This document shows, piece after piece, positions 43,991-54,589 of a DNA stretch of 64,000 nt. The number at the start of each line of letters is the position of its first letter. Position 1 is the stretch's first letter. Location of the stretch: the NCBI GenBank assembly GCA_034231615.1, contig CM067319.1, positions 9,241,891-9,305,890 of the forward strand, read 5' to 3'. Under the pieces are notes generated by a model. The model searched no databases, was not told where the DNA came from, and saw only the letters and a program-made list of their open reading frames with translations. A program made the position numbers and the translations under genes. This DNA is from Meghimatium bilineatum (taxonomy: Eukaryota > Mollusca > Gastropoda > Stylommatophora > Philomycidae).

Positions 43991-44569
43991 AGCGATCCTG
44001 CTTTTTCAAATGATGTTTAATCTATGTCTCCAATAATATCTGCCGATTTCAAGACATGGAATATGGATCAGACAGAGAGAGGTATGGAGACTTTAAATAG
44101 ATCTACGGAAATAGACCACGAAAATGAATGTGAGCATTAGGAGAAGAACGATAAAGGAAACACTCGCAAAAAATAGAATAAGAAGCAAATATTGACAAGT
44201 GAGAAATCCCTAAAGAAGCAAGCGCAAATATTATCGAGGCTGGTTGTTGTTGGGACATCAGTGTTGATGTGAGATTGAGAGAGTATATTGAGAAGAAGAA
44301 ATAATGATATAGATTCTCAGAAAGATACGCTCGGAAAGACAGATGGTAATGGATATATAAATGGCGGAAGGAAACGGGGGAGGGACAGATCGGATAGCAC
44401 AAACAGAACAACGGACATACAGATAGACATATTTTTTCTAGTAACATCAGAAGTACAGTAAAGATCAATATTTTTTAGATCGCTAGTGCTAAGTAATATC
44501 AGTATTACAGTAAAGATAAATCTATTTAGATCGATGGTGTCAAGTATAATTTTATGAAGATGTTAAAGT
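43991..44569. other. nothing recognised
   Basis: Contains a purine-rich GAGA segment (44080-44400) without a stable period. The 121-codon minus frame at 44103-44468 is hydrophobic and without a recognisable domain. Confidence 0.4.
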
Positions 44570-45245
44570 GGGCACTCGATGCAGGCACAGAAAGATGGAT
44601 TCAAGCTTTTGAAAACAAGTGCTACAGACGTTCGTTAAGAATTAGCTATATCGTCTTGTTCTCGTTCGGATTTTGATATAACTATACGGCAAATATTATC
44701 TATAGATATAACTATACGGCAAATATTATCTAAGATATAACTATACGGCAAATATTATCTATAGATATAACTATACGGCAAATATTATCTATAGATATAT
44801 CTATACCGCAAACATTATCTATAGATATATCTATACGGCAAGCATTATCTGTAGATATATCTATATGGCATGCATTATCTGTAGATATATCTATACGGCA
44901 TGCATTATTTATAGATGTATCTATACGACAAGAATTATCTGTATAGAAGACAAGTATATTTGTCAAGCAGCAAATAAACAAACTTGCAGGTTATCACGAA
45001 CGACTTTTGGTAGTTATGAAACAGCGTAAATTTGTTTGGTTTGGACATGTAACGAGACACGACTAGTCTAGGTGAAAGGAGGAGAACAGGACAGAGAAAA
45101 TCCTGGATTGATGACATCAAGGAATGGTCTGGGCATGCTTTTTTCTACACTTCTCCGATTTTATTCGAGTTCTTTGGAGAGCGTGTTATGCGGAAGTACC
45201 CAGTGTGGCACCCCCTACAACCATGAAGAGTTATGGGTCGTATTA
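44570..45245 (+). mobile_element. LINE family A, 3' part carrying an internal 30-bp array
   Basis: The plus strand reads ERWIQAFENKCYRRSLRISY (to about 44655), then a 30-bp array, then SIFVKQQINKLAGYHERLLV, VMKQRKFVWFGHVTRHD, ERRRTGQRKSWIDDIKEWSG and, after a shift, WHPLQP with a 3' end at about 45245. The flanks are contiguous in other family A copies (RINYAEHMTKVYVRNKINTL at 31.65 kb). The array therefore lies inside the element, between ISY and the QQINKL block. Confidence 0.8.
44670..44945. repeat. 30-bp tandem array inside a LINE, ~9 copies
   Basis: The unit is ATATATCTATACGGCAAGCA plus TTATCTGTAG, encoding ISIRQALSVD on the plus strand. Divergence increases along the array. Its GATATATCTATACGGCAAGC partly resembles the LINE's own GACAAGTATATTTGTCAAGC just 3' of it. 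Confidence 0.9.
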
Positions 45246-45498
45246 TTATATAGCTTCGTCTTCTTCTTCTTGTGAGTTCAGCATCTGTGGTCATGCTATA
45301 CCGTCAGACCTGTCGTCAAGACGAAGTCCACTGTCTTTTCCAGATCAGAGTGGCTGCCCCATAGCTTTTGCCTCAAGTCTGTATCCTCTGGCCAGGTCTG
45401 CTGTATTATTATATATGTTATATTATATATATTCTCTCTGAGATAGTTCAGTAGTTCCATTTATAACTCTTTCAATTTCGGAATTTGTCACCAAGGGA
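45246..45498. other. nothing recognised
   Basis: TCTTCTTCTT tract at 45256-45272 and a TATTATATAT tract near 45405; otherwise unassigned. Confidence 0.4.
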
Positions 45499-45513
45499 TT
45501 TATTGATGATAAC

Positions 45514-45753
45514 TTCTTCTTCTTCTTTCGTTCACTTGAAACATGTCTATATCTGTAATTCTGTCTCCTTAATAAAACTCACTGTCTTTTGTAGTTCATA
45601 CAGTGTCCCATAGAGCTTTGATTCCAGTGTTGTTTCCTCTGGCCAATATGTCTGCCTCAGCGTTTCATGCTCAGAACACTCTTGAAGTATATGTTTGGCA
45701 CTCTGTGCTGCCTGTCCACATGTACACATGGCCGTAATGCCAATCTTGAATTT
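45514..45753 (-). mobile_element. LINE family G, 5'-truncated insertion with 15-bp target duplication
   Basis: A perfect direct repeat TTTATTGATGATAAC lies at 45499-45513 and 45754-45768. The minus strand encodes KIGITAMCTCGQAAQSAKHI, LQECSEHETLRQTYWPEE and a C-terminus ending KETELQI, then 3' UTR and (GAA)n. It is nearly identical to the copy at 33605 and carries an intact frame to its truncation point, so it is probably recent. Confidence 0.92.
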
Positions 45754-45829
45754 TTTATTGATGATAACGAAATAATATCTTTACATCCTCCAATATTTTG
45801 GTTATTTATATTTGAAATAATAACGTTAG

Positions 45830-46065
45830 CTGTGAGAAGGTAGCGCTTAACACATGATGATGATGAAATAGTCCCTTTAGCTGTGAGCAGGTAGCTCCTG
45901 ACACATGGTGATGATGAAATAATCTCTTTAGCTGTGAGCAGGTAGCTCTTGACACATAATGATGATGAAATAATCCCTTTATCTGTGAGCAGGTAGCTAT
46001 TGACACATGCTGATGATGAAATAATCCCTTTAGCTGTGAGCAGGTAGCTCTTGACAGCCCATAGC
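45830..46065. repeat. 51-bp tandem repeat, ~5 copies
   Basis: Units contain TAGCTGTGAGCAGGTAGCTC and TTGACACATGATGATGATGA. Spacing is 51 bp. It leaves several frames open. Confidence 0.92.
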
Positions 46066-46984
46066 CTTACTGACAAAAGCGTAGACCTCCTTAGTTACGT
46101 AAACGAAGTGACACTCAAACACATTAGGTTTCCTGTCTCAAAGGCAAGCCTGTTTTAACGGAGGATTATGACTGCAAGTATAGTCCCCGAATCCTTCCAA
46201 TGTACCCCAAGATCATCACGTCGAACCAGGAGTACAGCAAATGCGTCTGGACAAACTAATTCATTATTCTTCCGTAAGATCTGCTGACCCAAACGCAGTG
46301 ATGGCACACCTAGCGTTACGTGCCACCTATAAAACTCTGTTCACTTTAAGAATGAAGTGGGTCAGTGCTTCTGATGTATTGTTGGACGCAGAACGCATTA
46401 ATTGATTGGTAAGTGCCCAATAATGTTGTTTTTTAAATTTCGTTTTTGAATATTTTTTAAAATGTTTAAATATTGTTTTTACATGTCATCAGCTGTTTTA
46501 AAATTACCCGTTGTCGCGGAGTAATATGGGGATGTGTTTTGATCCACGTCATTCTTAAAGTCAACAGAGTATAGGAATCTGCTACGCCCTGATATAACCG
46601 ACATGGACACCAGTCCTAGGTTGAAATGAGCGGGCCTCGACCATATGAGGCAAAATCATCAGTAAATAAAGTAGTCTGCCACACACACACAAAAACAACA
46701 AACGTATAAAATACCCGTTGTTCTGTATTTCTTTATCATCCATGGAAATCATTCGATAAAAAAACATCAAAGTAAGAAATTCATGATTTACAAAATGATG
46801 ATTTTTCAAAGGTTGTCAGCCTATACCACCAACGTTCATTAGTCGCCTGCTGTGACATGTCTGGAAAGAAGACACCGACACTATTCTTTACACCCTGAGC
46901 TAGAAGTTCACAATGACTATCAAGCCTAACTTTCTCATTACCGTCTCCGCGGAGACTCGCACACGGGGACATATTGTGGTCTGT
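46066..46984. other. nothing recognised
   Basis: The minus-strand frame 46781-46972 includes HCELLAQGVKNSVGVFFPDM and looks protein-like, but I cannot assign it and see no splice signals I trust. The rest is non-coding. Confidence 0.4.
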
Positions 46985-47513
46985 AAAGTAAACAGACGGT
47001 CAACGTTTCTAGGCGCCCTTGTGTTTACGAGGCCCGAAAGGGGAGCACAGAATAGCAACACTATTTACCTTCCACGCATGTCGTAAAAGGTGACTAAGGA
47101 GGTTATGGAATGGAGTTGGCTGTCCCTTCCCATATAGGGTCAGTGACCCAAAGCCATGCTGAAGTTGTATGTGTCAGGCCGAAAGGCGCAGATATCGCAG
47201 CAATGCTGTAAACCATGACACAATGCATTCCGTCCTCCGAACTACATCCTGCTAATCTGCAGGAGTCTTAGAACGAACGCAGAAGAAGAAGAAGACGAAC
47301 GTTTCTAGGGCATGTGCTGAGAAGAACACAGCTTGTATACTTAATAGCCACTGGAAAGATCGAGGGGAGAAGAGATAGAGGTCGACAAAGAGAATAGTTA
47401 CTAGATGGACTTGTATTGTGGCACGGTAGTAGCTCGCCAACCGAGCTTATTAACAACACAAGAGAGTCGCGGAGAAACATGATCGCCTACGCCAATCGGT
47501 ATGGCACTTGATT
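46985..47513 (+). mobile_element. LINE family F, 3' part, split by a SINE
   Basis: Before the SINE the sequence ends AGACGGTCAACGTTTCTAGG (RRSTFLG). After it, the plus strand continues GHVLRRTQLVYLIATGKIEG, RRDRGRQRE, a stop, LLDGLVLWHGSSSPTELINN, and the terminal NMIAYANRYGT before a stop. Removing 47002-47297 restores the expected RKRQSTFLGHV order by position. The 5' boundary is approximate. Confidence 0.82.
47014..47297 (+). mobile_element. SINE S1 inserted in LINE F
   Basis: Bounded by the 12-bp direct repeat AACGTTTCTAGG at 47002-47013 and 47298-47309. The body matches 25814-26093 (GGCCCGAAAGGGGAGCACAG, CATGTCGTAAAAGGTGACTA, GAACTACATCCTGCTAATC). The 3' end is GCAGAAGAAGAAGAAGACG. Confidence 0.92.
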
Positions 47514-47574
47514 TATTGACTGATAGTGGTCGATAAATAAATATGGTCTGACGACAGATAAGAAGGCTGTTTCA

Positions 47575-47705
47575 GGCTAGGAAAGCCCACCCGAATTAAA
47601 GGTATTTCGAAATCGGATGTACGAACCGAAAGGTGCAAAGAACGCAGCTATGCTGTAAACTAGCAGCACAATGTACTTCCCGGTCCCCGAACAAAAATTT
47701 TTAAA
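47575..47705 (+). mobile_element. SINE S1-like, decayed
   Basis: GAAATCGGATGTACGAACCG, AAAGGTGCAAAGAACGCAGC, TATGCTGTAAACTAGCAGCA and CCCGGTCCCCGAAC keep the S1 order with heavy divergence. Confidence 0.55.
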
Positions 47706-47762
47706 ATCTTCCTATTGGTTATCAGAGAGCGAACGCAAACAAACAACAAATATGTAATCTTT

Positions 47763-48128
47763 GTTACTAATGCAAGGAATAAAGTACTGGGATGAACTGA
47801 TGCAAGGAATAAAGTACTGGGATAAACTGATGCAAGGTATAAAGTACTGGGATAAACTGATGCAAGGAATAAAGTACTGGGATAAACTGATGCAAGGTAT
47901 TAAGTACTGGGATAAACTCATGCAAGTGATAAAGTACTAGGATAAACTGATGCAAGTGATAAAGCACTGGGATAAACTGATGCAAGTGATAAAGTACTGG
48001 GATAAACTGATGCAAGGTATAAAGTACCGGGATAAACTGATGCAAGTGATAAAGTACTGGGATAAACTGATGCAAGTGATAAAGTACTGGGATAAACTGA
48101 TGCAAGTGATAAAGTACTGGTATAAATT
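47763..48128. repeat. 30-bp tandem array, ~12 copies
   Basis: The unit is ACTGATGCAAGGTATAAAGT plus ACTGGGATAA. GGTAT, GGAAT and GTGAT variants cluster left to right. Confidence 0.95.
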
Positions 48129-48545
48129 TATGTTACCTGGTTATTTCGTTCTGTTACCTGGTTATTTCATTATGCTACATGGTTATTCCTCTCTGTTACC
48201 TGATTATTTTGTTCTGTTACCTGGTTATTTCGTTATGTTACCTGGTTATTTCATTATATTACCTGGTTATTTCGTTCTTTTACCTGGCTATTTTGTTCTT
48301 TTACTTGGCTATTTCATTGTTACCTGGTTATTTCGTTCTGTTACCTGGTTATTTCGTTCTGTTACCTGTTTTTTTCGTTCTGTTTTCTGGTTATTTGGTT
48401 GTCACCTGGCTATTTCTTTATGTTACTTTATTTCTTTATTTCGTTCTATTTCCTGGTTATTTGATTATGTTACCTGATTATTTCACTATGTTACCTGATT
48501 ATTTCATTATGTTACCTGATTATTTCATTATGTTACCCGGCCATT
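48129..48545. repeat. 21-bp tandem array, ~20 copies
   Basis: The unit is TTACCTGGTTATTTCGTTCT plus G, with CATTATG and TGATTATTT variants and some deletions. It joins the 30-bp array on the left and a LINE on the right. Confidence 0.93.
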
Positions 48546-49945
48546 TCTTGACACCAGTTGCCAGAAGTGAGCAGGAGCTACGAAGAATAGTATATTATGC
48601 TGATAAATCAGGTAAAATGAATATAGACTATATTTAAGCATAAAATAGCAAAAGCGCAGAAGAACAGGCGGTAAACATAAAAATACACATATACTGCACC
48701 AAATAAATAATTATCAATATCTTAGATACGTCAGCATACATTATGGTACATGTTATGGTACATGTTATGGTACATATTATGGTACATGTTATGGTACATG
48801 TTATGGAACATGTTATGGTACATGTTATGGTACATTATGGTATGTTATGGTACATGTTATGGTACATTATGGTACATGTTATGGTACATGTTATGGTACA
48901 TTATGGTACATGTTATGGTACATGTTATGGTACATGTTATGGTACATGTTATGGTACATGTTATGGTACATTATGGTACATGTTATGGTACATTATGGTA
49001 CATTATGGTACATGTTATGGTACATGTTATGGTACATTATGGTACATGTTATGGTACATGTTATGGTACATTATGGTACATTATGGTACATTATGGTACA
49101 TGTTATGGTACATGTTATGGTACATGTTATGGTACATTATGGTATGTTATGGTACATGTTATGGTACATTATGGTACATGTTATGGTACATTATGGTACA
49201 TTTTATGGTACATGTTATGGTACATGTTATGGTACATTATGGTACATTATGGTACATTATGGTACATGTTATGGTACATTATTTTACATGTTATGGTACA
49301 TGTTATGGTACATTATGGTACATTATGGTACATTATGGTACATGTTATGGTACATGTTATGGTACATTATGGTACATTATGGTACATGTTATGGTACATG
49401 TTATGGTACATGTTATGGTACATTATGGTACATGTTAAAAAGAAGTTAAAATGAGAATAGGAATGACTAACAGAATTTTCAATGATATGAGGAAAATATT
49501 AACCTCTAAACAAATCACAGACCAAAAATGAAACTATATTATGCTACGACTATTCTATATTGATATATGGATCAGAAACATGGATAAATAGCAAACAACT
49601 AGAAGACAAAATTGATGCAAGTGAGATGTAGGTGTAAAGAAGAATAGGGAGAATTGGAAGACAAAAAGAAGAAAACAAACAACGATGTTCTGACAACGTT
49701 TCGTAAGAACTAAATCTCTTAAAATGAATAATTATCAAAATAAATACAATTTTGGAGGTATTAAAACAATATTGAGAGGTAGATTTGTGGGGCGAAGAGC
49801 GACAGATAGCCACCTAAAAGAATTGGAAGAACATAGAGATGGGCAAGTTACAGTCTAGCAGAGTGCATCACTAAAGCAAGAGACAGAGGATATTGGGTAT
49901 TTGTTGCAGCCAAGCTTCGTTGCGGAAACGACAATTGATGATGGA
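48546..49945 (+). mobile_element. LINE family B, 3' part, split by a 12-bp array born from its own codons
   Basis: Left part (48546-48736): remnant of TGACACCAGTTG (the D-T-V after YAD), then ARSEQELRRI, ADKSGKMNIDYI, VNIKIHI and NYQYLRYVS. Right part (49437-49945): EVKMRIGMTNRIFNDMRKIL, YGSETWINSKQLEDKID, in broken frames GRQ.K..R and CTTCGTTGCGGAAACGACAA, with a TTGATGATGG tail. In the copy at 2136 these flanks are separated only by GHIVTNDGRCET. The array occupies exactly that place. Several stops and shifts make it a pseudogene. Confidence 0.87.
48737..49436. repeat. 12/10-bp tandem array, ~62 units
   Basis: The 12-bp unit TTATGGTACATG alternates irregularly with a 10-bp form lacking TG (TTATGGTACA). 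The mixture leaves three plus frames open over 200 codons (VHVMVHYGTCYGT), which are by-products. Confidence 0.97.
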
Positions 49946-50510
49946 AATTAACCATATCTCAATACAACATCTCAATTAACACTAAGTCAAGAGTAGTTAG
50001 TGGGTCCGACTCAGATACATTTCGGTATAATTATAATCATGGTCAGAAAACAAATCCTCACATTGTACTGGCGATGAGATTGTCTATTGTCTTTCCCCAG
50101 GTGGTTTGTTATCCACTCTTGTCGTTAAGCGTAGGGATGATTGGATCTCGGGCTTGTGTTTCAAGGCCAGATGTGTGGCCTCGGCTGTGCTATGGCCGTG
50201 TTTGTTCAGGAAGTGATTTGTTGCATCAATAGTGCTTTAAAAATAAAAAAAAAACTAGCTGAAAACGTCGTTGCACACAAAACAACATATTAAAAGTACA
50301 TTATCTCTTTACAATAGTACGACTAAGGAAAATAACTACTGATTGAAGACATTCACAAAAAGTCTCTTGATTGCAAATTAAAAGAATTCATCATGTTCTC
50401 TATAAATACCTCACCACGGTCATGCTGACGCACCATCTGTGATTCTTCGCAGTAGAAAAGCAAAATGAAATAGACGCAAAAGAAAAATACTAGACTTTAG
50501 TAAACAGGTC
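49946..50510. other. nothing recognised
   Basis: AT-rich, non-coding. Confidence 0.4.
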
Positions 50511-50514
50511 AAAC

Positions 50515-50690
50515 AAGATATCTTTGCCGAATATGAATGCGTCGGGCCATTTGCGCAATTAAAACGGCTACACAACGCATTTCCATTCTCTGGACTACAT
50601 CCTGCTGGAAATCTAGTAGGACCGATGTCTTGCTACAAAAGAAATCCAGTGGAATCTTGATAATGAACGCTGAAGAAGAATAAGAAGACA
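50515..50690 (+). mobile_element. SINE S1-related element (variant tail)
   Basis: CGAATATGAATGCGTCGGGC, CATTTGCGCAATTAAAACGG, CACAACGCATTTCCATTCTC, TGGACTACATCCTGCTGGAA and TGTCTTGCTACAAAAGAAAT, with an end GCTGAAGAAGAATAAGAAG. It shares the S1 3' half but has an extra TAGTAGGACCGATGTCTTGC block also seen at 868-960, 36600-36765 and 38916-39060, defining a subfamily. Confidence 0.7.
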
Positions 50691-50695
50691 CAAGA

Positions 50696-51100
50696 TATCA
50701 AGAAACATAATTGCGAAGACCAGATTAACCAAACATAATTGCGAAGACCAGATTAACCAAACATAATTGCGAAGACCAGATTAACCAAACATAATTGCGA
50801 AGAACAGATTAACCAAACATAATTGCGAAGACCAGATTAACCAAACATAATTGCGAAGACCAGATTAATCAAACATAATTGCGAAGACCAGATTAACCAA
50901 ACATAATTGCGAAGACCAGATTAACCAAACATAATTGCGAAGACCAGATTAACCAAACATAATTGCGAAGACCAGATTAACCAAACATAATTGCGAAGAC
51001 CAGATTAATCAAACATAATTGCGAAGACCAGATTAACCAAACATAATTGCGAAGACCAGATTAACCACACATAATTGCGAAGATCAGATTAACCAAACAT
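50696..51100. repeat. 28-bp tandem array, ~14 copies
   Basis: The unit is ACCAGATTAACCAAACATAA plus TTGCGAAG; very homogeneous. Confidence 0.96.
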
Positions 51101-51449
51101 GATTTCCAAAAACAGAGAGAACAAGATAAGAAGAATACAACATAATATAAAAGACAGAAGTGCTAAGACCAGAATAATAATTTTTTTTAAATATTAATAA
51201 ATAGAAGTGTAAAGACCAGAAAAATAAAATATATTTTAAAAAGCAAACAAAAGTACCAATGTAACGGGTGTGAGTTAACACGTTGGTAATCTCCACGCTG
51301 GCAACTTACAATTTCGTTCTCAGAAGATATTGAGTTTCCTTCTCACTTGTATGCCATTCGAATTTTGCTTCGCCGTATATATATTACGCTTCTATTAAAT
51401 ATCTGAAAACATTAGTAACTAATCGTTACACTTTGAATCCTAGACGTAT
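51101..51449. other. nothing recognised
   Basis: AT-rich. The first 120 bp contain decayed GAAGACCAGAATAA words from the preceding array. Confidence 0.45.
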
Positions 51450-52992
51450 TTCGAAGTTTCTAAACTAATACTGATACTTAGAATCCTAGACGTATTTCGA
51501 AGTTTCTAAACTATTACTGACACTTTGAATCCTAGACGTATTTCGAAGTTTCTAAACTGACACTTAGAATCCTAGACGTATTTCGAAGTTTCTAAACTAA
51601 TACTGATACTTAGAATCCTAGACGTATTTCGAAGTTTCTAAACTAACACTGACACTTAGAATCCTAGACGTATTTCGAAGTTTCTAAACTAATACTGACA
51701 CTTAGAATCCTAGACGTATTTCGAAGTTTCTAAACTAATACTGACACTTAGAATCCTATACGTATTTCGAAGTTTCTAAACTGACACTTAGAATCCTAGA
51801 CGTATTTCGAAGTTTCTAAACTAATACTGACACTTAGAATCCTATACGTATTTCGAAGTTTCTAAACTAATACTGACACTTAGAATCCTAGACGTATTTC
51901 GAAGTTTCTAAACTAATACTGACACTTAGAATCCTATACGTATTTCGAAGTTTCTAAACTGACACTTAGAATCCTAGACGTATTTCGAAGTTTCTAAACT
52001 AATACTGACACTTAGAATCCTAGACGTATTTCGAAGTTTCTAAACTATTACTGACACTTAAAATCCTAGACGTATTTCGAAGTTTCTAAACTGACACTTA
52101 GAATCCTAGACGTATTTCGAAGTTTCTAAACTGACACTTAGAATCCTAGACGTATTTCGAAGTTTCTAAACTAATACTGACACTTAGAATCCTAGACGTA
52201 TTTCGAAGTTTCTAAACTAATACTGACACTTAGAATCCTATACGTATTTCGAAGTTTCTAAACTGACACTTAGAATCCTAGACGTATTTCGAAGTTTCTA
52301 AACTAATACTGACACTTAGAATCCTAGACGTATTTCGAAGTTTCTAAACTATTACTGACACTTAGAATCCTAGACGTATTTCGAAGTTTCTAAACTGACA
52401 CTTAGAATCCTAGACGTATTTCGAAGTTTCTAAACTGACACTTAGAATCCTAGACGTATTTCGAAGTTTCTAAACTAACACTGACACTTAGAATCCTAGA
52501 CGTATTTCGAAGTTTCTAAACTAATACTAACACTTAGAATCCTAGACGTATTTCGAAGTTTCTAAACTAATACTGACACTTAGAATCCTATACGTATTTC
52601 GAAGTTTCTAAACTATTACTGACACTTAGAATCCTAGACGTATTTCGAAGTTTCTAAACTGACACTTAGAATCCTAGACGTATTTCGAAGTTTCTAAACT
52701 AATACTGACACTTAGAATCCTAGACGTATTTCAAAGTTTCTAAACTATTACTGACACTTAGAATCCTAGACGTATTTCGAAGTTTCTAAACTGACACTTA
52801 GAATCCTAGACGTATTTCGAAGTTTCTAAACTGACACTTAGAATCCTAGACGTATTTCGAAGTTTCTAAACTGACACTTAGAATCCTAGACGTATTTCGA
52901 AGTTTCTAAACTGACACTTAGAATCCTAGACGTATTTCGAAGTTTCTAAACTGACACTTAGAATCCTAGACGTATTTCGAAGTTTCTAAACG
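51450..52992. repeat. 40/46-bp two-length tandem array, ~36 units
   Basis: The short unit (40 bp) has CACTTAGAATCCTAGACGTA, then TTTCGAAGTTTCTAAACTGA. The long unit (46 bp) inserts 6 bp (AATACT, ATTACT or AACACT) before TGA. The order is not random: a block of long, long(ATT), short, short, long, long, short(TATACG) recurs around 51960-52400. The last six units are all short. Confidence 0.96.
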
Positions 52993-53565
52993 ACACTTTG
53001 AGTCGTGTTCACGATGTTCCACATCTATCTACTTGACTTTGGTAATTCAGTCTGTCCTAAACAGTGCTGATGGTCGACCTCCACAGCCGCCAGCCGAGAC
53101 CCCAATGCTACTATGACTGCCGAGCTCTCGAATCTCAATATGTTCCCTCATTTATACTTGCTCCAAATCTAATGCACGTGATCGCATTACATTCCAAACA
53201 CCATGCTTTATACAATTAAATGTACAATATTTTCCTTCCCAGACTTTTACGCGTTTGCCATTCAACTTTCCTCAACACTAAATAATAATCACAATAAAAT
53301 ATGGACTTCGAAGTAGTCAAACTAAAGAACATTCAATAAAAGGGAATTTGCATAGGTGCTGCCGACATAAGAGTAAATAAAAGTAAATGAGTAAATAATA
53401 ATAAATACCATTTTTAATTTCTAATGTACCTCAATGGATCAACACCTCGATGTAACGATCACTGAAGTAGGTGTAAGTTAATGGTAGGAAAAAAAACAAT
53501 TAAAAAAGAAAGATAAATATTTGCACTTATACAGAATCCTATACAATTTCTCATCGGAACAGCTG
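52993..53565. other. nothing recognised
   Basis: No repeat or gene-like frame. Confidence 0.4.
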
Positions 53566-53567
53566 TT

Positions 53568-53790
53568 CCGTGACAACTGTCTCCTTGACAAATCTCATCG
53601 TGACAGTTCTATCCTGACAACTGTCTCCTTGACAAATCTCATCCTGACAGTTCTATCCTGACAACTGTCTCCTTGACAAATCTCATCCTGACAGTTCTAT
53701 CCTGACAACTGTCTCCTTGACAAATCTCATCGTGACAGCTGTACCATGATATCTATCACGTTTACACATCTCATCGTGACAGCTGTCCCA
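53568..53790. repeat. 44-bp tandem repeat, ~4.5 copies
   Basis: Units contain CTGACAACTGTCTCCTTGAC and AAATCTCATCCTGACAGTTC. Confidence 0.88.
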
Positions 53791-53839
53791 TTATAACTGT
53801 CAGCTGAGCAAATAACAGCATGACGGTTTCCACTAAACT

Positions 53840-53975
53840 AACGCCCATCTGTATAACTAACATCCGTACAACTTTCATCTGTATTAACTCTCATCTGTAT
53901 TAACTCTCATCTGTATTAACTCTCATCTGTATTAACTCTCATCTGTATAACCCATCTGTATAACTCTCCTGTATA
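53840..53975. repeat. 18-bp tandem repeat, ~5 copies
   Basis: Consensus CATCTGTATTAACTCT, decaying to CATCTGTATAACT at both ends. Confidence 0.85.
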
Positions 53976-54234
53976 ACATCCAATATGTGTCAGGTTAATT
54001 ATTTCCTAAAACTACCGAGTGGAGGACAGGAGTAACAACTAAGAACAGATACAGTAAATAAATAACAAATTCGATTTGCTACATTCCGCGTTGGTTAAAA
54101 GCTTGCAAGATGCAATCTTCAAGATTTCCAGATTCGTTTATAAACTATTTAACGGAAATGGACTTGATGGATATAGGAGTTTCGTCGCCCTGACTGATAC
54201 AGCCAGACCTTGTCACTTGACAGCTATTAATGTT
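53976..54234. other. nothing recognised
   Basis: No element identified. Confidence 0.4.
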
Positions 54235-54458
54235 ATCTCATTTGTGTGTTACATCACGTCATTTTTGTGTTACATCACGTCATTGTTGTGTTACATCACG
54301 TCATTTTTGTGTAACATCACGTCATTTTTGTGTTACATCACGTCATTTTTGTGTTACATCACGTCATTTTTGTGTTACATCACGTCATTTTTGTGTTACA
54401 TCACGTCATTTTTGTGTTACATCACGTCATTTTTGTGTTACATCACGTCATTTTTGCG
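54235..54458. repeat. 21-bp tandem repeat, ~11 copies
   Basis: The unit is TCATTTTTGTGTTACATCAC plus G. A multiple of three, it gives FLCYITS and HFCVTSR frames. Confidence 0.95.
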
Positions 54459-54589
54459 ACGTAGTTGTGGTCATGTTTGCTGCTGCTCTTGTTGTTCTAT
54501 TCGTTTCGCCTTGACCGTATTGATACAATGTTCAAAATATTGCTTTTTTTTAGTAACAGTATTGAAGCGATGATCTGAGTGTTCTTTCT

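Noticed and set aside
46781..46972. Host exon (HCELLAQGVKNSVGVFF...)
   Set aside because: Protein-like over about 60 codons, but I could not find matching acceptor and donor sites or a known domain.
48743..49454. Three overlapping frames of 200-234 codons (VMVHYGTCYGT)
   Set aside because: The 12/10-bp unit has no stop in any plus frame; it is a minisatellite inside a LINE.
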